Below, piece by piece: positions 10,782 to 21,507 of a stretch of DNA of 64,000 bases. How positions within the stretch are numbered: position 1 is the stretch's first letter; each line of letters begins with the position of its first letter. The stretch is taken from the NCBI GenBank assembly GCA_026873275.1, contig JANTUC010000001.1:2480001-2544000 (forward strand), given 5' to 3'. Source of the stretch: Pseudopithomyces maydicus. Lineage: Eukaryota; Ascomycota; Dothideomycetes; Pleosporales; Didymosphaeriaceae. The notes below the pieces were generated by a model that was given only the letters and a program-made list of their open reading frames with translations, searched no databases and had not been told where the DNA came from. A program made the translations under genes and the position numbers.

Positions 10782-12956
10782 TCACTCAGAACTGCAACCA
10801 CTCCCCCATGAGCGATCCAAATCAAAGAACTCGTTCCAACTTATATCACTGTTACTTCCTGGCGCCCCTCCCACCGTACTTTGAAATGGGTAGTTTTGAT
10901 ACACAGGCGGCGTGGTGTAGGGCATAGCTACATCCTGAGTTGCTGCCTCTCTCGCAGTATCGGCAGTTGAGGTACTCCATGACGACGTAATATTCAGCCC
11001 CGATGCCGTCGTCATACGTTCGGCCTTGGTAAGGACAGCCTCTATCGCATTGACCGCTGTTCGTGCTTCCTTAGAGCTATCCTGCCCCTGTTTCCAAATA
11101 TCTTGCGCAGCTCGGAGCGTGGCAGCGGTTCTCTCTGCACATTGAATCGTTGAAAGTGGATTCTTTCCCTGCCGATTGTTCTTCAAATCGTCGTCTAAAT
11201 TATAGCAGAGAATTATGGTTGCCAGCAGGAATTCTGATTGAATCAATGCGAATATCTTCCAGCGATCGGCCCACAGCATACGCCCAGGCTGTGTGTGTTC
11301 CACCATCTCTGCCTGAAGTTGCAAGGCGGACAAGGCGGCTTCCATACAAATTTTGTGCGATGTGGTGTACTTGGTATTTGTCTTTGCGAGAATCATGAAC
11401 TTGCGGTGCAGTGACATTTGCGCGTGGTAGTAAGTCAATGCGATATAGAGGCGCCTAGTGATGAGATTAGAACCATCCATTATCGATCGGTGGATCGGTT
11501 TAAGCTCCAGTATAGCAGGTTTCCCAGAATACGATGTATTAAGTAAATTGTCCAGTCTCATAGCTTCGCTATAGTCTCGCTGCCTGGAAGAGGTCGTAAA
11601 GTCACAGATCATTCCGTAAACCATGACAACTCTGCTCTTGTAGATCAGAAATTGCGCAAGTGTGTGCTCATTGGGCGGTCGTGCTGCGGGAAGTAGAGTG
11701 CATTCATCGTCAAAATCGTCGTCCAACAAGCTACGTGGCTCTGATGTGTCGCATTGCGATTCTTTGATGGCCCGTGGTAAGCCCGTCTGGGACGCTGAAG
11801 CGATATCAAACTGCATTAGGAGGTACCAAGTACGGCGACGCATCTCCGCTTCGTAAGGCGACATTTCAGGAAAATGTGATCCATCTCGGTGGTAACCCAT
11901 TTTAAGCGCCACTCGGATAATAGTTCCAATCAACTGCCACGTCCCTTGGTGTGCGTCCTCGCCTTGGACAAACTCTGTTTGCAGTAACGTGAGCAGAGCT
12001 TCGATAGTATGCGGCGTTCCTTTCATGTAATTGCCGAGTCTGAGGCATTGGATCATCTTCTCTCGAGATGTAGCTATAATGTTTTCATACTCGAAGAGAG
12101 TATTCCCATCGAGTGCATTCTCACCCATGTTAATATTTAGCGCGCAGTAGGCGACGGTGAACATCATGCCAAAGAGTATGGTCAGCCATATGGTTGGGAT
12201 ATCTTGTGTATTCTCCCATAATTTTTCATATTGCTTAAAGAACACCATACGATGAATGGCGAGGGTGACAGGCATATCAGCGGTCTGAAAGTACTTCGCG
12301 ATGATGCTGTCCAGTACGGGTCGAGGCGGAAGAGCGGCAATGATCTCCATCTTGGTAATTGGATACGTTTGAAGAAAGAAGAGATCGGCACCAGGGAGTC
12401 TTTGCGATTCACTATCAACGTCATCCTGCGGGTACTCAGCCTCCCCAGTCGCCATGTCTTTAAGATCATCGATCTCGTCAAGGATGGCTCTCCAATGGTC
12501 ACTCTCCACGTAAGAAGCTGTGTTTTTCTGGAGACGCATATGCCCAAAATCTCTCGTAGATGTTGGAGCTTCTCCGCTGTCGATGCTGGTCTCTGAGGGC
12601 GCTGTGCTGGCCGATGGAGATAGTATCCCGGGTTGCTGGGTCTCTGCCAGTGTGCGAACGAGCGATTCAAGATGCTCAATTCTTTGCTGAAATATACTCT
12701 GGTCCACAGGATTGTTGGAAGAACGAGATAATTGAGGGTATGGAAAAGTACATGCTGAGGCCTGTCCAAGTCGAATGCAGCTTTGGCAGGGCAGCTTGCG
12801 ATCGCAGCGCAGCCTGTGCGTCTGTCAGTGGGATATAACCAGCCTATATTGTGTCACTGGGGAGCCTCACTTCCTTTTCCTGCAGAAATCGCACGAAAGC
12901 TGTGGCTTCTCACGACCTTTCGCGCGTGTTCGCAGAAAAGATGATGAAGTAGCCAT
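10782..12956 (-). CDS. Zn2Cys6 fungal transcription factor
   Basis: DNA-binding regulator of 705 aa. Exons are 12871-12956 and 10782-12813, with a 57-nt intron inside the zinc cluster. The binuclear cluster is complete: C-x2-C-x6-C-x5-C-x2-C-x8-C, read from CDFCRKRK across the splice to LRCDRKLPCQSCIRLGQASAC. A coiled-coil-like linker follows (QQRIEHLESLVRTLAETQQ). The middle is a fungal_trans homology region, with ADMPVTLAIHRMVFFKQYEKLW and a MRRRTWYLLMQFDIASASQTG segment typical of the family. The C-terminus is Ser/Thr-rich. The start codon is 28 codons before the splice and close to the cluster, as usual. The gene is divergent from the oxidoreductase at 13502, so that gene is a plausible target; this is inference from position only. 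Confidence 0.85.
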
Positions 12957-13501
12957 TGGTCCGCCTTGATTTGCACGATCCGCGTTGCGTCGGTAAAAGT
13001 AATCAGCTACATTGCCACATCATTTCAGGGGCAATGTTGCTCCGCTTCATCAAACTGACTATGTAATCGTTGTTTAGGGTAGTATGTGTAGGTTTCTTGG
13101 ACGTGGTGAGCACTGGCACAACTAGCGGGCGGCGAAAGTGGGTCTCAGGCGGACGTCCGCTTTGTTCTGATTGGTTGAATGCTCCGCTCGCTACCCGCGT
13201 CCCCATTATCGTGCCTCGAGGGACGGAGATTCAGACGGCGCGATGCAAAAATATATAATACAGGTCTTTTTTGCAGTATGTGATAGAGGGCCTCAAGAAA
13301 TCAATACAATAGACACACACAAACTCCACACTCGATTGTATCTAGCACAGATACCTTCGCAAGACCAATTGGAACTGACCAAGAGCCATACGAACAAAGT
13401 AGAAACCGAGAACTCTTTAGAGCTGAAAGGTACGTGTAAAATACAAGCCATTGAACACACAATCTAACTATGGGACCAGCAATCCATACCCGCGTCTCAT
13501 C
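12957..13501. promoter_or_regulatory. Shared divergent promoter, Zn2Cys6 regulator / oxidoreductase, with 5'-UTR intron
   Basis: 545 bp between divergent start codons. A TATA-like ATATATAATA occurs near 13250. A likely 5'-UTR intron of the oxidoreductase runs from GTACGT near 13431 to CCAG near 13490, with a CTAAC branch; no upstream ATG lies in the proposed leader exon. Confidence 0.55.
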
Positions 13502-14596
13502 ATGCCTACCAACTCTGCAGCATGGATGCTCGGACCCAAGCAACGCCTGCAGGTCAAAGAAGCACCGTATCCCAAACCTGGACCTGGCGAAATCGTCGTC
13601 CGCAATCGCGCCGTTGCAATCAATCCTATCGACTGGATACAACAAGATCAAGGCACCGCTTTCGCATTTGGCTGGATCAAATATCCTTTCATTTTCGGAA
13701 ACGATGTAGCTGGAGAAGTGGTAACAGTCGGGGATGGGGTCACTCGATTTAGTGTAGGAGACCGCGTTACTGGACAAGCATACGCGGTCGACAAGCACTT
13801 CAACGATGCGGCATATGGAGCTTTCCAATTGTACACCGTCCTTCTGGAGAGGAACACAGCGCCAATACCGGGCACGATGTCTTTCGAAGAAGCGTCGGTG
13901 CTTCCGCTAGCCCTCACAACAGCGGCCGCTGGACTGTTTGAGAAGGACCAGCTACACCTGAAGTACCCTGGGCTTGAGCCGAAGCCCACAGGAAAGACTG
14001 TGCTCATCTGGGGAGGGTCGACAAGCGTGGGCTGCAACGCTATCCAGCTCGCTGTGGCCGCAGGTTACGAGGTCATCTCTACATGTTCTCCACGAAATTT
14101 TGACACGTTGCGATCGCTCGGCGCCAGTGAGGTTTTCGACTACAACGATAGCCAAGTGGTCGAAAAAATTGTAAAGGCAATGGAAGGTAGAGTCTCTGCA
14201 GGAGCCTTAGCCATAGGAGACAATTCTACCTTCCGCTTGCTAGACATTCTGGGTCGCTGCAAAGGAGACAAGCATATTGCGATAGCGACGTTCCCCGTCC
14301 CAGCCAAGGCGAAGAGCGTGCTGCATACAATGTACCGTTTCATTACCTCGATGATACTGATTACCATCAAGTCTAAGCTACGAGGGATCAAGACAAGCTT
14401 TGTGTGGGGATCGGTAGCCCATTCTCCTGTAGGCGAGGCTGTTTATGCGAACTACCTGCCCGAAGCGCTAAAGAGTGGGAAGTTTAGAGCTGCGCCCGAG
14501 CCCATGGTTGCCGGTGCAGGACTCGAAGCAATCCAGGGAGCCGTCGACTTGCAAAGGAAGGGCGTTTCCGCTAAGAAGGTAGTGGTGAGCTTGTGA
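13502..14596 (+). CDS. Zinc-binding-type oxidoreductase (MDR/enoyl-reductase-like, CipB-like)
   Basis: NAD(P)H-dependent medium-chain dehydrogenase/reductase of 364 aa, without intron in the coding part. The N-terminal GroES-like domain shows GEIVVRNRAVAINPIDWIQQ and FIFGNDVAGEVVTVGDGVTR. The Rossmann nucleotide-binding motif is KTVLIWGGSTSVGCNAIQLA at about residues 175-195. The catalytic zinc ligands of classical alcohol dehydrogenases are not evident, so it resembles the zinc-independent branch (trans-acting enoyl reductases, CipB-type proteins). Its substrate is unknown. The start MPTNSAAW was chosen because the GroES fold starts right after it; the frame is open 17 codons further up but the first ATG is here. 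It is divergent from a Zn2Cys6 regulator. Confidence 0.82.
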   Translation: MPTNSAAWMLGPKQRLQVKEAPYPKPGPGEIVVRNRAVAINPIDWIQQDQGTAFAFGWIKYPFIFGNDVAGEVVTVGDGVTRFSVGDRVTGQAYAVDKHFNDAAYGAFQLYTVLLERNTAPIPGTMSFEEASVLPLALTTAAAGLFEKDQLHLKYPGLEPKPTGKTVLIWGGSTSVGCNAIQLAVAAGYEVISTCSPRNFDTLRSLGASEVFDYNDSQVVEKIVKAMEGRVSAGALAIGDNSTFRLLDILGRCKGDKHIAIATFPVPAKAKSVLHTMYRFITSMILITIKSKLRGIKTSFVWGSVAHSPVGEAVYANYLPEALKSGKFRAAPEPMVAGAGLEAIQGAVDLQRKGVSAKKVVVSL

Positions 14597-15228
14597 TATA
14601 ATGGCTGCGAACAAGGCGTCTTTGTATCTGGGTACCCATCGTGGCTGTAATAGTGTAATAGAATATCAGTGATTGTGTATGTGTCGACCCTTGGAGGCTT
14701 AAGTTATCCATGTGGTCCGCCAACGTTTCGATAAGCATGCCTAGGAACCCACTAGATTAGCCACCATCTACCCGTACCCGGCACCGTGGGCGGGCGGCGG
14801 GTGACGATCAGTGGCTCGCGTCCTTGCCAGGCCGAGCGCCGAGACGCACTGTGTCGTAACGGGACGCATGAGAGGCATGGGACGAATTGGACGCAGGGCC
14901 AGCAACAGGCATGTCGAGAGAGGCCGATTGCGGCTCCATGGGTGTGCGACTCAGCAAGGCGGAGGGCGCAAGGGCGTGGAGACGGGACGGGCACAGTGGG
15001 GAGTGGATGCTGGAGTGGCGATTCGCTGTTGGGGCATCCTGTCGTTATCCGAAGAGGATGTGCAGCGCCATTCCCCAACCGTCGAGATCAGCAGCCGGAT
15101 ATAACAACAGCTCCATGGTTACTTCCACCCTCGATATGTGTGCCTCCATGTATTAAATCCGCGGGCCCTCGCCCTCCGCTGGACAGCTGTCTTCCTCCTG
15201 CACACTCTCCGGCACAATCGCAAACGAC
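14597..15228. other. Intergenic: oxidoreductase 3' region and MFS promoter
   Basis: 632 bp without a supported gene. GC-rich in its middle part, so all frames are open for long stretches, but none shows family features. Confidence 0.5.
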
Positions 15229-17007
15229 ATGGCTGCCGAACAAGCAAGCTCCCACGCCCCATCGTCGACGCGCAACTCTGCCGCCCCGACCTTGAATCCC
15301 GAGACCCCGCAGAAGAGCATCGAGGACCTCACAGCCTCGAAGAACAGTCTCCCTGACGCGGAGAAAGCCATGGCTCACGACGAAGGAGTGCCCCCGGTGG
15401 TCGACGAGTTTCTGGTCGAGTTCAGCGGCCCGGACGACCCAGACAACCCCAAAAGCTGGACGCCACGCAGGAGATGGATCATCACCTTGACCGTGGGATT
15501 GCTGGTCTTCACCGTCACCTTTGCCAGCTCCATCTTCTCCGTCAACATCGGCATCGTGAAGGACAAGTTCCACGTTACCCAGGTCGTGGCCACCTTGGGC
15601 GTTGCGCTGTTCGTGCTCGTGCGTTCTCCCGTTCTCCCGTTCTTCCGTTCTCCGCCCTGTGTTACACACGAGAATTGGAATACTGACCCCCCAGCAGGGC
15701 TTCGCATTTGGGCCCATTGCATTCGGACCCATGTCTGAAGTCCTCGGACGCCGCACGCCCCTTCTCTGGGGATACCTACTCTTTGCCATCTTCCAAATTC
15801 CAGTCGCCCTGGCCCAAAACATAACCACCGTTTGTGTCGGCCGCTTCCTCGGAGGCTTCTTTGCTGCTGCTCCGCTGTCCGTCGTCGGCGGCATTCTTGC
15901 TGATCTCTGGGACCCAATCCCCCGTTCTTATGCTATCTGTATCTTTGCCGCTGGTGGATTTGCTGGGCCTGTGGCAGGGCCAATTGCAGGAGGTTACATT
16001 GCCGAATCCAGACTGGGGTGGAGATGGACATCTTGGATCACACTGATCATAGCTGCCGTTGTCGGAGCCATGGCCTTCTTTATCGTGCCTGAGACATCCG
16101 CTCCCAGAATATTGCAATATCGGGCGGCATCTTTGAGGGAGGATTTAAAGACAAACGAATACCATGCCAAAGCGGACGCCGAGAAACTCACCGTTTCAAG
16201 GGTCTTGACTGTCTATTTAATTAGGCCATTCTCCATGTTCATACAGGAACCAATTCTTGCCCTTGTCACTTCGTACATGTCTTTTTTGTATGGCATCGTG
16301 TACTTACTGTTTGAGGCGGTAAGTCACGCCCTCAAATCCTCGATTTGAAAAGGTAAACTAACCATAAATTAGTACCCAGTATCATACCACGACGACCGAG
16401 GTTGGAGCCTTGGCAACAGCCAGCTTCCTTTTACCGCCTTCCTCATCGGCATCGCCCTGGGGGCTGGCATCATTGCCTACAGCACCGCTACCAATTTCAC
16501 ACGCTCTTTCAACAAGCACGGAAAGTGCATTCCAGAGGAGCGTCTGCCCCCCATGATCGCGGGCGCCATCTGCCTTCCAATAGGTCTTCTTTGGTTTGGA
16601 TGTAAGTCTCAAGCTTTGAGTGGCTTGAACACGCCCATATAATCATCATCAGCGCTAACACACAGGCAGGGACGTCAAATCCAAACATCTCCTGGGTTCC
16701 CTCTGTCATTGCCACGGCACTTATTGGCATTGGGTGCATGGTTCCCTTTTGGCAAGGCATGTCTTATCTAATCGACTGCTACGGTTTCTATGCGAACTCA
16801 GCTATTGCCATCAATACTTTCATACGTAGTTTCTTTGGCGCCTTCTTTCCTCTCTTCACGCATACAATGTACACAAAGCTTGGTGTTGCGTGGGCAAGTA
16901 GTCTTTTGGCCTTCATCTGCGTGGCTTTTCTTCCAGTGCCCGTCCTCTTCTACGTATATGGTGCAAGGATTCGGAGAAAGAGCAAGTGGGCTCCAACAGG
17001 GTCATGA
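15229..17007 (+). CDS. MFS multidrug-type transporter (DHA1 family)
   Basis: Proton antiporter of the plasma membrane, 525 aa, probably 12 membrane segments. Exons are 15229-15618, 15698-16318, 16373-16601 and 16670-17007 (introns 79, 54 and 68 nt). The cytoplasmic N-terminus ends with the family marker FSGPDDPDNPKSWTPRRRW. TM2 and loop 2-3 give LGFAFGPIAFGPMSEVLGRR, the MFS signature. TM5 carries the antiporter-like GGFAGPVAGPIAGGYI motif, followed by GWRWTSWITLI. The last helices read GMSYLIDCYGFYANSAIAIN and SFFGAFFPLF, as in fungal drug and polyamine exporters. The export substrate cannot be predicted. No biosynthetic genes are directly adjacent. Confidence 0.87.
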
Positions 17008-17187
17008 GAAGTGCTTCACTGATGCATAATGGGCTTATCCACGACCTTCCAAAACATAGATGGTGTTGAAAATTATACTGATTTCTCTCACTCCTGCCTT
17101 GCCCTGTTGTTACCCCGCAGTGAAGATGGGAGCTTAGGAAATGAGAGTCCCTAGGACTTTACCTTCACCTGCACGGTCCACCAACTG

Positions 17188-17196
17188 TATAAATAG
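17188..17196 (+). promoter_or_regulatory. TATA box (TATAAATAG)
   Basis: Consensus TATA element about 60 bp upstream of a strong 5' splice site (17255, GTACGT) and 166 bp before the ATG at 17354. It supports real transcription of the small gene that follows. Confidence 0.6.
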
Positions 17197-17254
17197 TGAA
17201 ATCTCGCGCTCCACTGGACTTTCTCTCCTTGGACCGCTTCTGCCAACAGCCGCC

Positions 17255-17307
17255 GTACGTATAGGACGCCCACCCATGATAATCTCGTATCGAGGTAACT
17301 AACACAG
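17255..17307 (+). other. Likely 5'-UTR intron of the CCA/CCG-tract gene
   Basis: 53-nt GTACGT...CTAAC...ACAG interval with consensus donor, branch and acceptor, lying between the TATA box and the first good ATG. Confidence 0.55.
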
Positions 17308-17353
17308 CAACAGCACCATCACCCCCTCCACCGCCACCACCGCCTCTGCCACC

Positions 17354-17801
17354 ATGGCAGACGACTGGAGCCCTCGCTGGCTCCTGACCTGGGAGGCGGG
17401 TTTCACCCTGTGGCTGCACCCACATCGGTGGGTGCAGGGGGTGGGCTTCGTGCCCATCCCATTCCCGCCTCCCCCCCGCCGCCTCCGCCGCCGCCGCCCA
17501 TCGGTAAGTCCCACTGAGTAGTCAAAACCTCTTCGTAGGAAATGAGCTCTTGCTGACCACAGCCATTCAGGGCCCCCGCCGCCACCACCACCACCACCAC
17601 CACCACCACCACCGCCGCCGCCGCCGCCGTCGCCGCCGCTCTAGCGGTGGCACCAGGTACGTGCCTTCTCTCTCTGCCGTGGCCTATGGTAGTGTGAGCC
17701 TCTCAGCTCTGAGAGTCAGCTCGTGGCTACTACGACAATTAAGCCAATTTCACGGAGCACTGGCTAACGTTATGTTTACAGGCCACAAAAATCCGCAGTA
17801 G
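17354..17801 (+). CDS. Small spliced gene with a triplet-repeat exon, function unknown
   Basis: Unrecognised. ATG at 17354 lies in a CCACCATGG context. Exon 1 (17354-17503) encodes MADDWSPRWLLTWEAGFTLW, a Trp-rich stretch, then PIPFPPPPRRLRRRR. An intron with GTAAGT and CTGAC branch ends at 17562 (CACAG) or at 17570 (TTCAG). Exon 2 ends at 17656, and a 125-nt intron with a GCTAAC branch leads to 17782. With the first acceptor, the repeat is read as poly-Thr then poly-Ala and the protein is about 87 aa, ending at 17801. With the second, it is read as poly-His then poly-Arg and stays open to about 17920. Splice signals and the TATA box support a real transcript, but the reading frame is uncertain. 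Confidence 0.38.
17578..17640 (+). repeat. (CCA)n(CCG)n trinucleotide tract
   Basis: About eleven CCA triplets followed by CCG triplets with one TCG interruption. All three plus-strand frames are open through the tract. Confidence 0.85.
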
Positions 17802-20148
17802 GCGGTCCCCGCCCTCACCTCGCAAGCCAGGACCCCCGGATTGGGCACTCAACGGAGGCCTGCGGGCTCTCCGTTGCTGCTAGTCGGGGTGTAAAGTCCT
17901 GGACGCAGGTAGGGCGGGGTTGATGGGGACGAGAGGAGGCGTTTTTGGGTGGGCGACGAGGTGGGTGGGTGGGTCGCCCACCCTTTTGAAAAGCAATGAC
18001 ATATCGGTCTTTCATGATTCTTGTTCTGCATGTGTGATAAATGTGATTGTTGTGATTGTGGTGTGACTACTGCTTTGGCTTCCACTCATGGTGGGCGATG
18101 TTGAAGCACCATCTAGAATTTGCCTTGAAAAACCCTCTACCTAGGCGATGATCTTCTGCAGCTTAATTGCTCCCATGCTGCCATGCGAAATCTTCTCTGT
18201 ATCTTCCCATACCCTCGTTGTGCCTTGTCATATCCTTATTTCCTCTCGTGCCTTCCGTATCCCATAACAATCCACCCTCCATGCTCCAGTGCGTCTGCGT
18301 GAAAGGTGCCTTTGATTCTGGTAGATTTCTTATGCGCCGATATTCCCCCACCAGAATATACAGAAGTAAGAAGGAAGAAGGGAGATATAAGGACAAAACA
18401 ACCTCTCCCTGTAGTATATGATGCCCTTCCTTAAGATACCACCCAGCTCACAATAGGTGGATTTGTCCAGCAGTACCGTTCCCCAAGAAGTTGACGACAG
18501 CGTATCTGCCTCTATGATTGAAATGTTTGCATATGTAGTAAGACTTGATTAGCTCGTCGAGGTATTGGTCATGGTTCGTGTAACATCTGGCATGGTCAAG
18601 AAAGGCTCTGGATGTTTGTGGCAGAGATACTTACCTAGCGGCACCACAAGGAATTGGCGGCAGCGAGGCTCAGATCTGGAATCAGGGTATCTGTGGAGTA
18701 ACTGGACTCGAGAAGCTCGTTGGAGTATCGAATGTCTTTTACGCAAGACTCGGTTTGTTCAAACTCTGGTTGTTCGCGACGGATATACTCATCCAGCCGC
18801 AACGCAGGCGGGGGACGGCAGCGTGGTTCATTTAAGAGTTGGCGTGTCTATTGAATCATTGAAACTTTGGAAGGTCGTTGTGGTATCGGTTTCTTTTCGT
18901 GCAAGGATTGTTTCGTGTATTGTCTTTGGGTGGGCACCAATGCCCTTCTTTGCCGGCCGTTCTTGATGCTGTGGGTCTAAACTCCTCAACATAGACAGCA
19001 ATGGAACTGTCGTCGCACTGATTTTAGATGATCGACGAGTAATTCAGCTTTCCCCTATTCCGCCTTGCCGTATCTGTTGTGAGATGAGCGCGCCTATGAT
19101 CTAAGAACGACCGCTTGGAGACATCGAGCTATAGCGACTCAGTCACAGAGAGTGCCAAACATATTGTGGCTGATTTGTATATTCTCTTCTATCGGTGTCC
19201 TTTGAGAATGGAGAATGAGTGTTCGTTCGCAACGTTGTGCCGTGCTGTGGCAGGCATTGCTGTACAAATCTGCGCAGGATTGTTGCAGCGGGTGGAAAGT
19301 CTCTTCGAGCCTGAAAAAGATGTTAGAAAGACGCAGAACATTCAAATGTATCTCGAAACATTCAGGATAGATGCCGCACACCTTTTAGTAACGCGATCAA
19401 ATTAAAAGCATGCATAAGACGACAGGCCCCGAGGCGAGCGGCCGCAGGGGCTACCCACGTCTGTATTTAGTTGTTCGGATCCAGCGCAAGACCATCGAAT
19501 AACGGAGAATCTAGTAGACTGGGTAAGCTTTGCAGCATAGATTTTGACCGTTGGAGGTGCCAGCGAGAGTGTTCAAAAAGAGGGTGATAAAGGTACAGAT
19601 GCAGCAGTATGCTTGCGAAATTAAATATCATGACGTTTTGTGGGTGTGTGAGTATAATTACCCCGCTATGTTCCTGCATTTAGGCCGCCATCAGGTGGGT
19701 TGTGTGTTCAGTGTCAACAACTTTGCTGTGCATTCTCACTTTGTGGGTGACCCAGTCCACACAAAACACTTGCAAATGCTTTCACCCACATTGAAAGATA
19801 CAATAAATTGACTTTCAAGACTATTATTGCTGTATATATACCAGCGAGATCAAGATATATCCATCAAAGAACAAAAGCTAACTTCTCACAGGTGGTCAGC
19901 GGTAGCCCGCCGCCACAATACGGGTTTCTTTTTTGCCAAATTCTATCATATTTTCTGAGACTTAGTTCGATTCCCACCTTTGCTATTCATTTTTACGAAT
20001 ACTTCCTGCTTCTCAGGGCTGACGCTTATGTACATTCATGAATACTAATATTTTTATCCCGACCTTACAAACTGGCCCTTCTTGTAGATCAAAATTCCTA
20101 AGCTTAGAATCTTTAGTTATTTACCGCGCTTGCAATCCGCAATACGAT
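17802..20148. other. Gene-free stretch with one strong stem-loop
   Basis: About 2.3 kb with no supported gene. ORFs of up to 133 codons (18565-18966, plus strand) have no recognisable features or splice context. The left end holds the inverted repeat described separately; the right part, from about 19,500, is AT-richer. Confidence 0.45.
17947..17983. repeat. Perfect 11-bp inverted repeat with T-runs on both sides
   Basis: GGGTGGGCGAC (17947-17957) pairs exactly with GTCGCCCACCC (17973-17983) around a 15-nt loop of GTGGG repeats. It is preceded by TTTTT and followed by TTTT. It lies downstream of the triplet-repeat gene and could be a 3'-UTR hairpin; its function is unknown. Confidence 0.6.
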
Positions 20149-21507
20149 TTACTGCGAATCTCGTAAAATCTGTGTCCCCAATTCGGACCCTCGATTTGAA
20201 CCAACATATTCTTCGTTCGGTAGTCTCTCTTCAACGGCATTAGCTGCCATATTATCTATGGGCCTGTCTGGTTTCAGATCCCTAAAAAAATCGCGCAAGT
20301 GAATGAAGGTTTCTTGTATTTCATGTGTTGATCGATTGTCGACTATACGATCGTAGTACATGTGCATGTCGTATTCTTTCGCTCGCTGGCACCAATCGTC
20401 TTGTACCTTGATGCCAACTGATAATAATGATTTCTGAAACGGCTCGCTTCCAAGCAACAGGAATGCAAGAAGCTGCATCCATGTACCACTCTTGAACATG
20501 AAAGGTACCTTACATATTAGAATACGAATGGCCGCACACCAACGAGTGTAATTACTATGAGCTGCTCCCTTGCTAAAGGTTTCGTCATGAAGACCTTCCA
20601 ACGGATTAGGTAAGATGGCATGTATAATTTCAACCACTTTATGGGCTGAACGCTGGCTGCCGGTGGAACATGCTGTTTTTTTGTCTTCGTCCCCGTCCTC
20701 TTCTTCGTCTTCGTCTACCCATGGGTCAAGTTGCGCAAGGTAACGGACGTTAATATGCCCAAGAGGAACATCGGTCTTGACCACCTCTAGGTCGTTGCTG
20801 CATTGAGCCCAAGCTGTGCGAAGAATATTTTTCGCGCACATATCTTCCTTCTGCCATCTTTCACTCAATGCTTCCACTACTTCTCGCCTGTCCACCTCGC
20901 TTGCAAATTCAAAGTCCTTATCGTCTAGTTGAGCAAACAAATCTTGTTCTAGTTCAAGTGTAGCATTGCGCCGGATAGCTCTCCACATCTCCCATTGCGA
21001 GTCTTCGCTATCGTTTTCCAAAGAAGTGTTGTCCTTAAGAACTGTCCATACACTTCCGTCGCGCGCATTGAACTCGAATGTATTATTGTCGTGTACAGCC
21101 TCTTTCCATTCTATAGCTGCTAGACCGGTAATTGCAGATGAGTCTTCCCACGTAGTTTCCCATTGTACTTTGTACTGGGTCTTGAGTGGAACGGAGGGAT
21201 GTGGGCGTGCTGCAAGGATACGGCGGGCTGACCATTGATCGATCCCGTGGCCCCTTGTACCAGGTACTCGGGAACGATTGGCGCCTCTTTTCTCGGGGCG
21301 GGAGCGGGATTCTAGAGACAGAAGTCGCTTTGTATGGATCTTGGCAGACATTGGTTTAGGTTTGGGTCTGGCAACATGTTTTGTAGGTGTACGGGTGGAA
21401 GTTTTGGGAACTGGATATGGTGTATGGCGTTTTCTTGGAATCTGATTGTTCATACGACGCTCTAACGCCGCCTTAGACATTCCGAAAGGCGACGAGGGCC
21501 CCACCAT
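20149..21507 (-). CDS. Chromodomain-like hypothetical protein
   Basis: Unrecognised 452-aa single-exon product. The first 90 residues are basic and Pro/Lys/Arg-rich (RKRHTPYPVPKTSTRTPTK). Residues about 90-140 resemble a chromo or chromo-shadow fold: QWSARRILAARPHPS, then KTQYKVQWETTWEDSSAI and IEWKEAV, which fits the order strand-IL..R-YkVqW-TWe. The rest has an acidic run (DPWVDEDEEEDGDEDKK) near residue 265 and a hydrophobic segment near 340 (FMFKSGTWMQLLAFLLLG). The ATG at 21507 is used; MSKAALERR at 21480 is an alternative. A nuclear or chromatin role is inferred only from the chromo-like pattern. It lies in a gene-poor region, as do many lineage-specific fungal genes. Confidence 0.55.
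   Translation of the reverse strand: MVGPSSPFGMSKAALERRMNNQIPRKRHTPYPVPKTSTRTPTKHVARPKPKPMSAKIHTKRLLSLESRSRPEKRGANRSRVPGTRGHGIDQWSARRILAARPHPSVPLKTQYKVQWETTWEDSSAITGLAAIEWKEAVHDNNTFEFNARDGSVWTVLKDNTSLENDSEDSQWEMWRAIRRNATLELEQDLFAQLDDKDFEFASEVDRREVVEALSERWQKEDMCAKNILRTAWAQCSNDLEVVKTDVPLGHINVRYLAQLDPWVDEDEEEDGDEDKKTACSTGSQRSAHKVVEIIHAILPNPLEGLHDETFSKGAAHSNYTRWCAAIRILICKVPFMFKSGTWMQLLAFLLLGSEPFQKSLLSVGIKVQDDWCQRAKEYDMHMYYDRIVDNRSTHEIQETFIHLRDFFRDLKPDRPIDNMAANAVEERLPNEEYVGSNRGSELGTQILRDSQ

Noticed and set aside
17299..17612. Gly- and Val-rich minus-strand ORFs over the CCA/CCG tract
   Set aside because: They are complements of the repeat; plus-strand splice signals and the TATA box favour the other strand.
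18565..18966. 133-codon ORF in the spacer after the triplet-repeat gene
   Set aside because: No recognisable motif, no promoter or intron signals, and the frame ends without coding-like composition.
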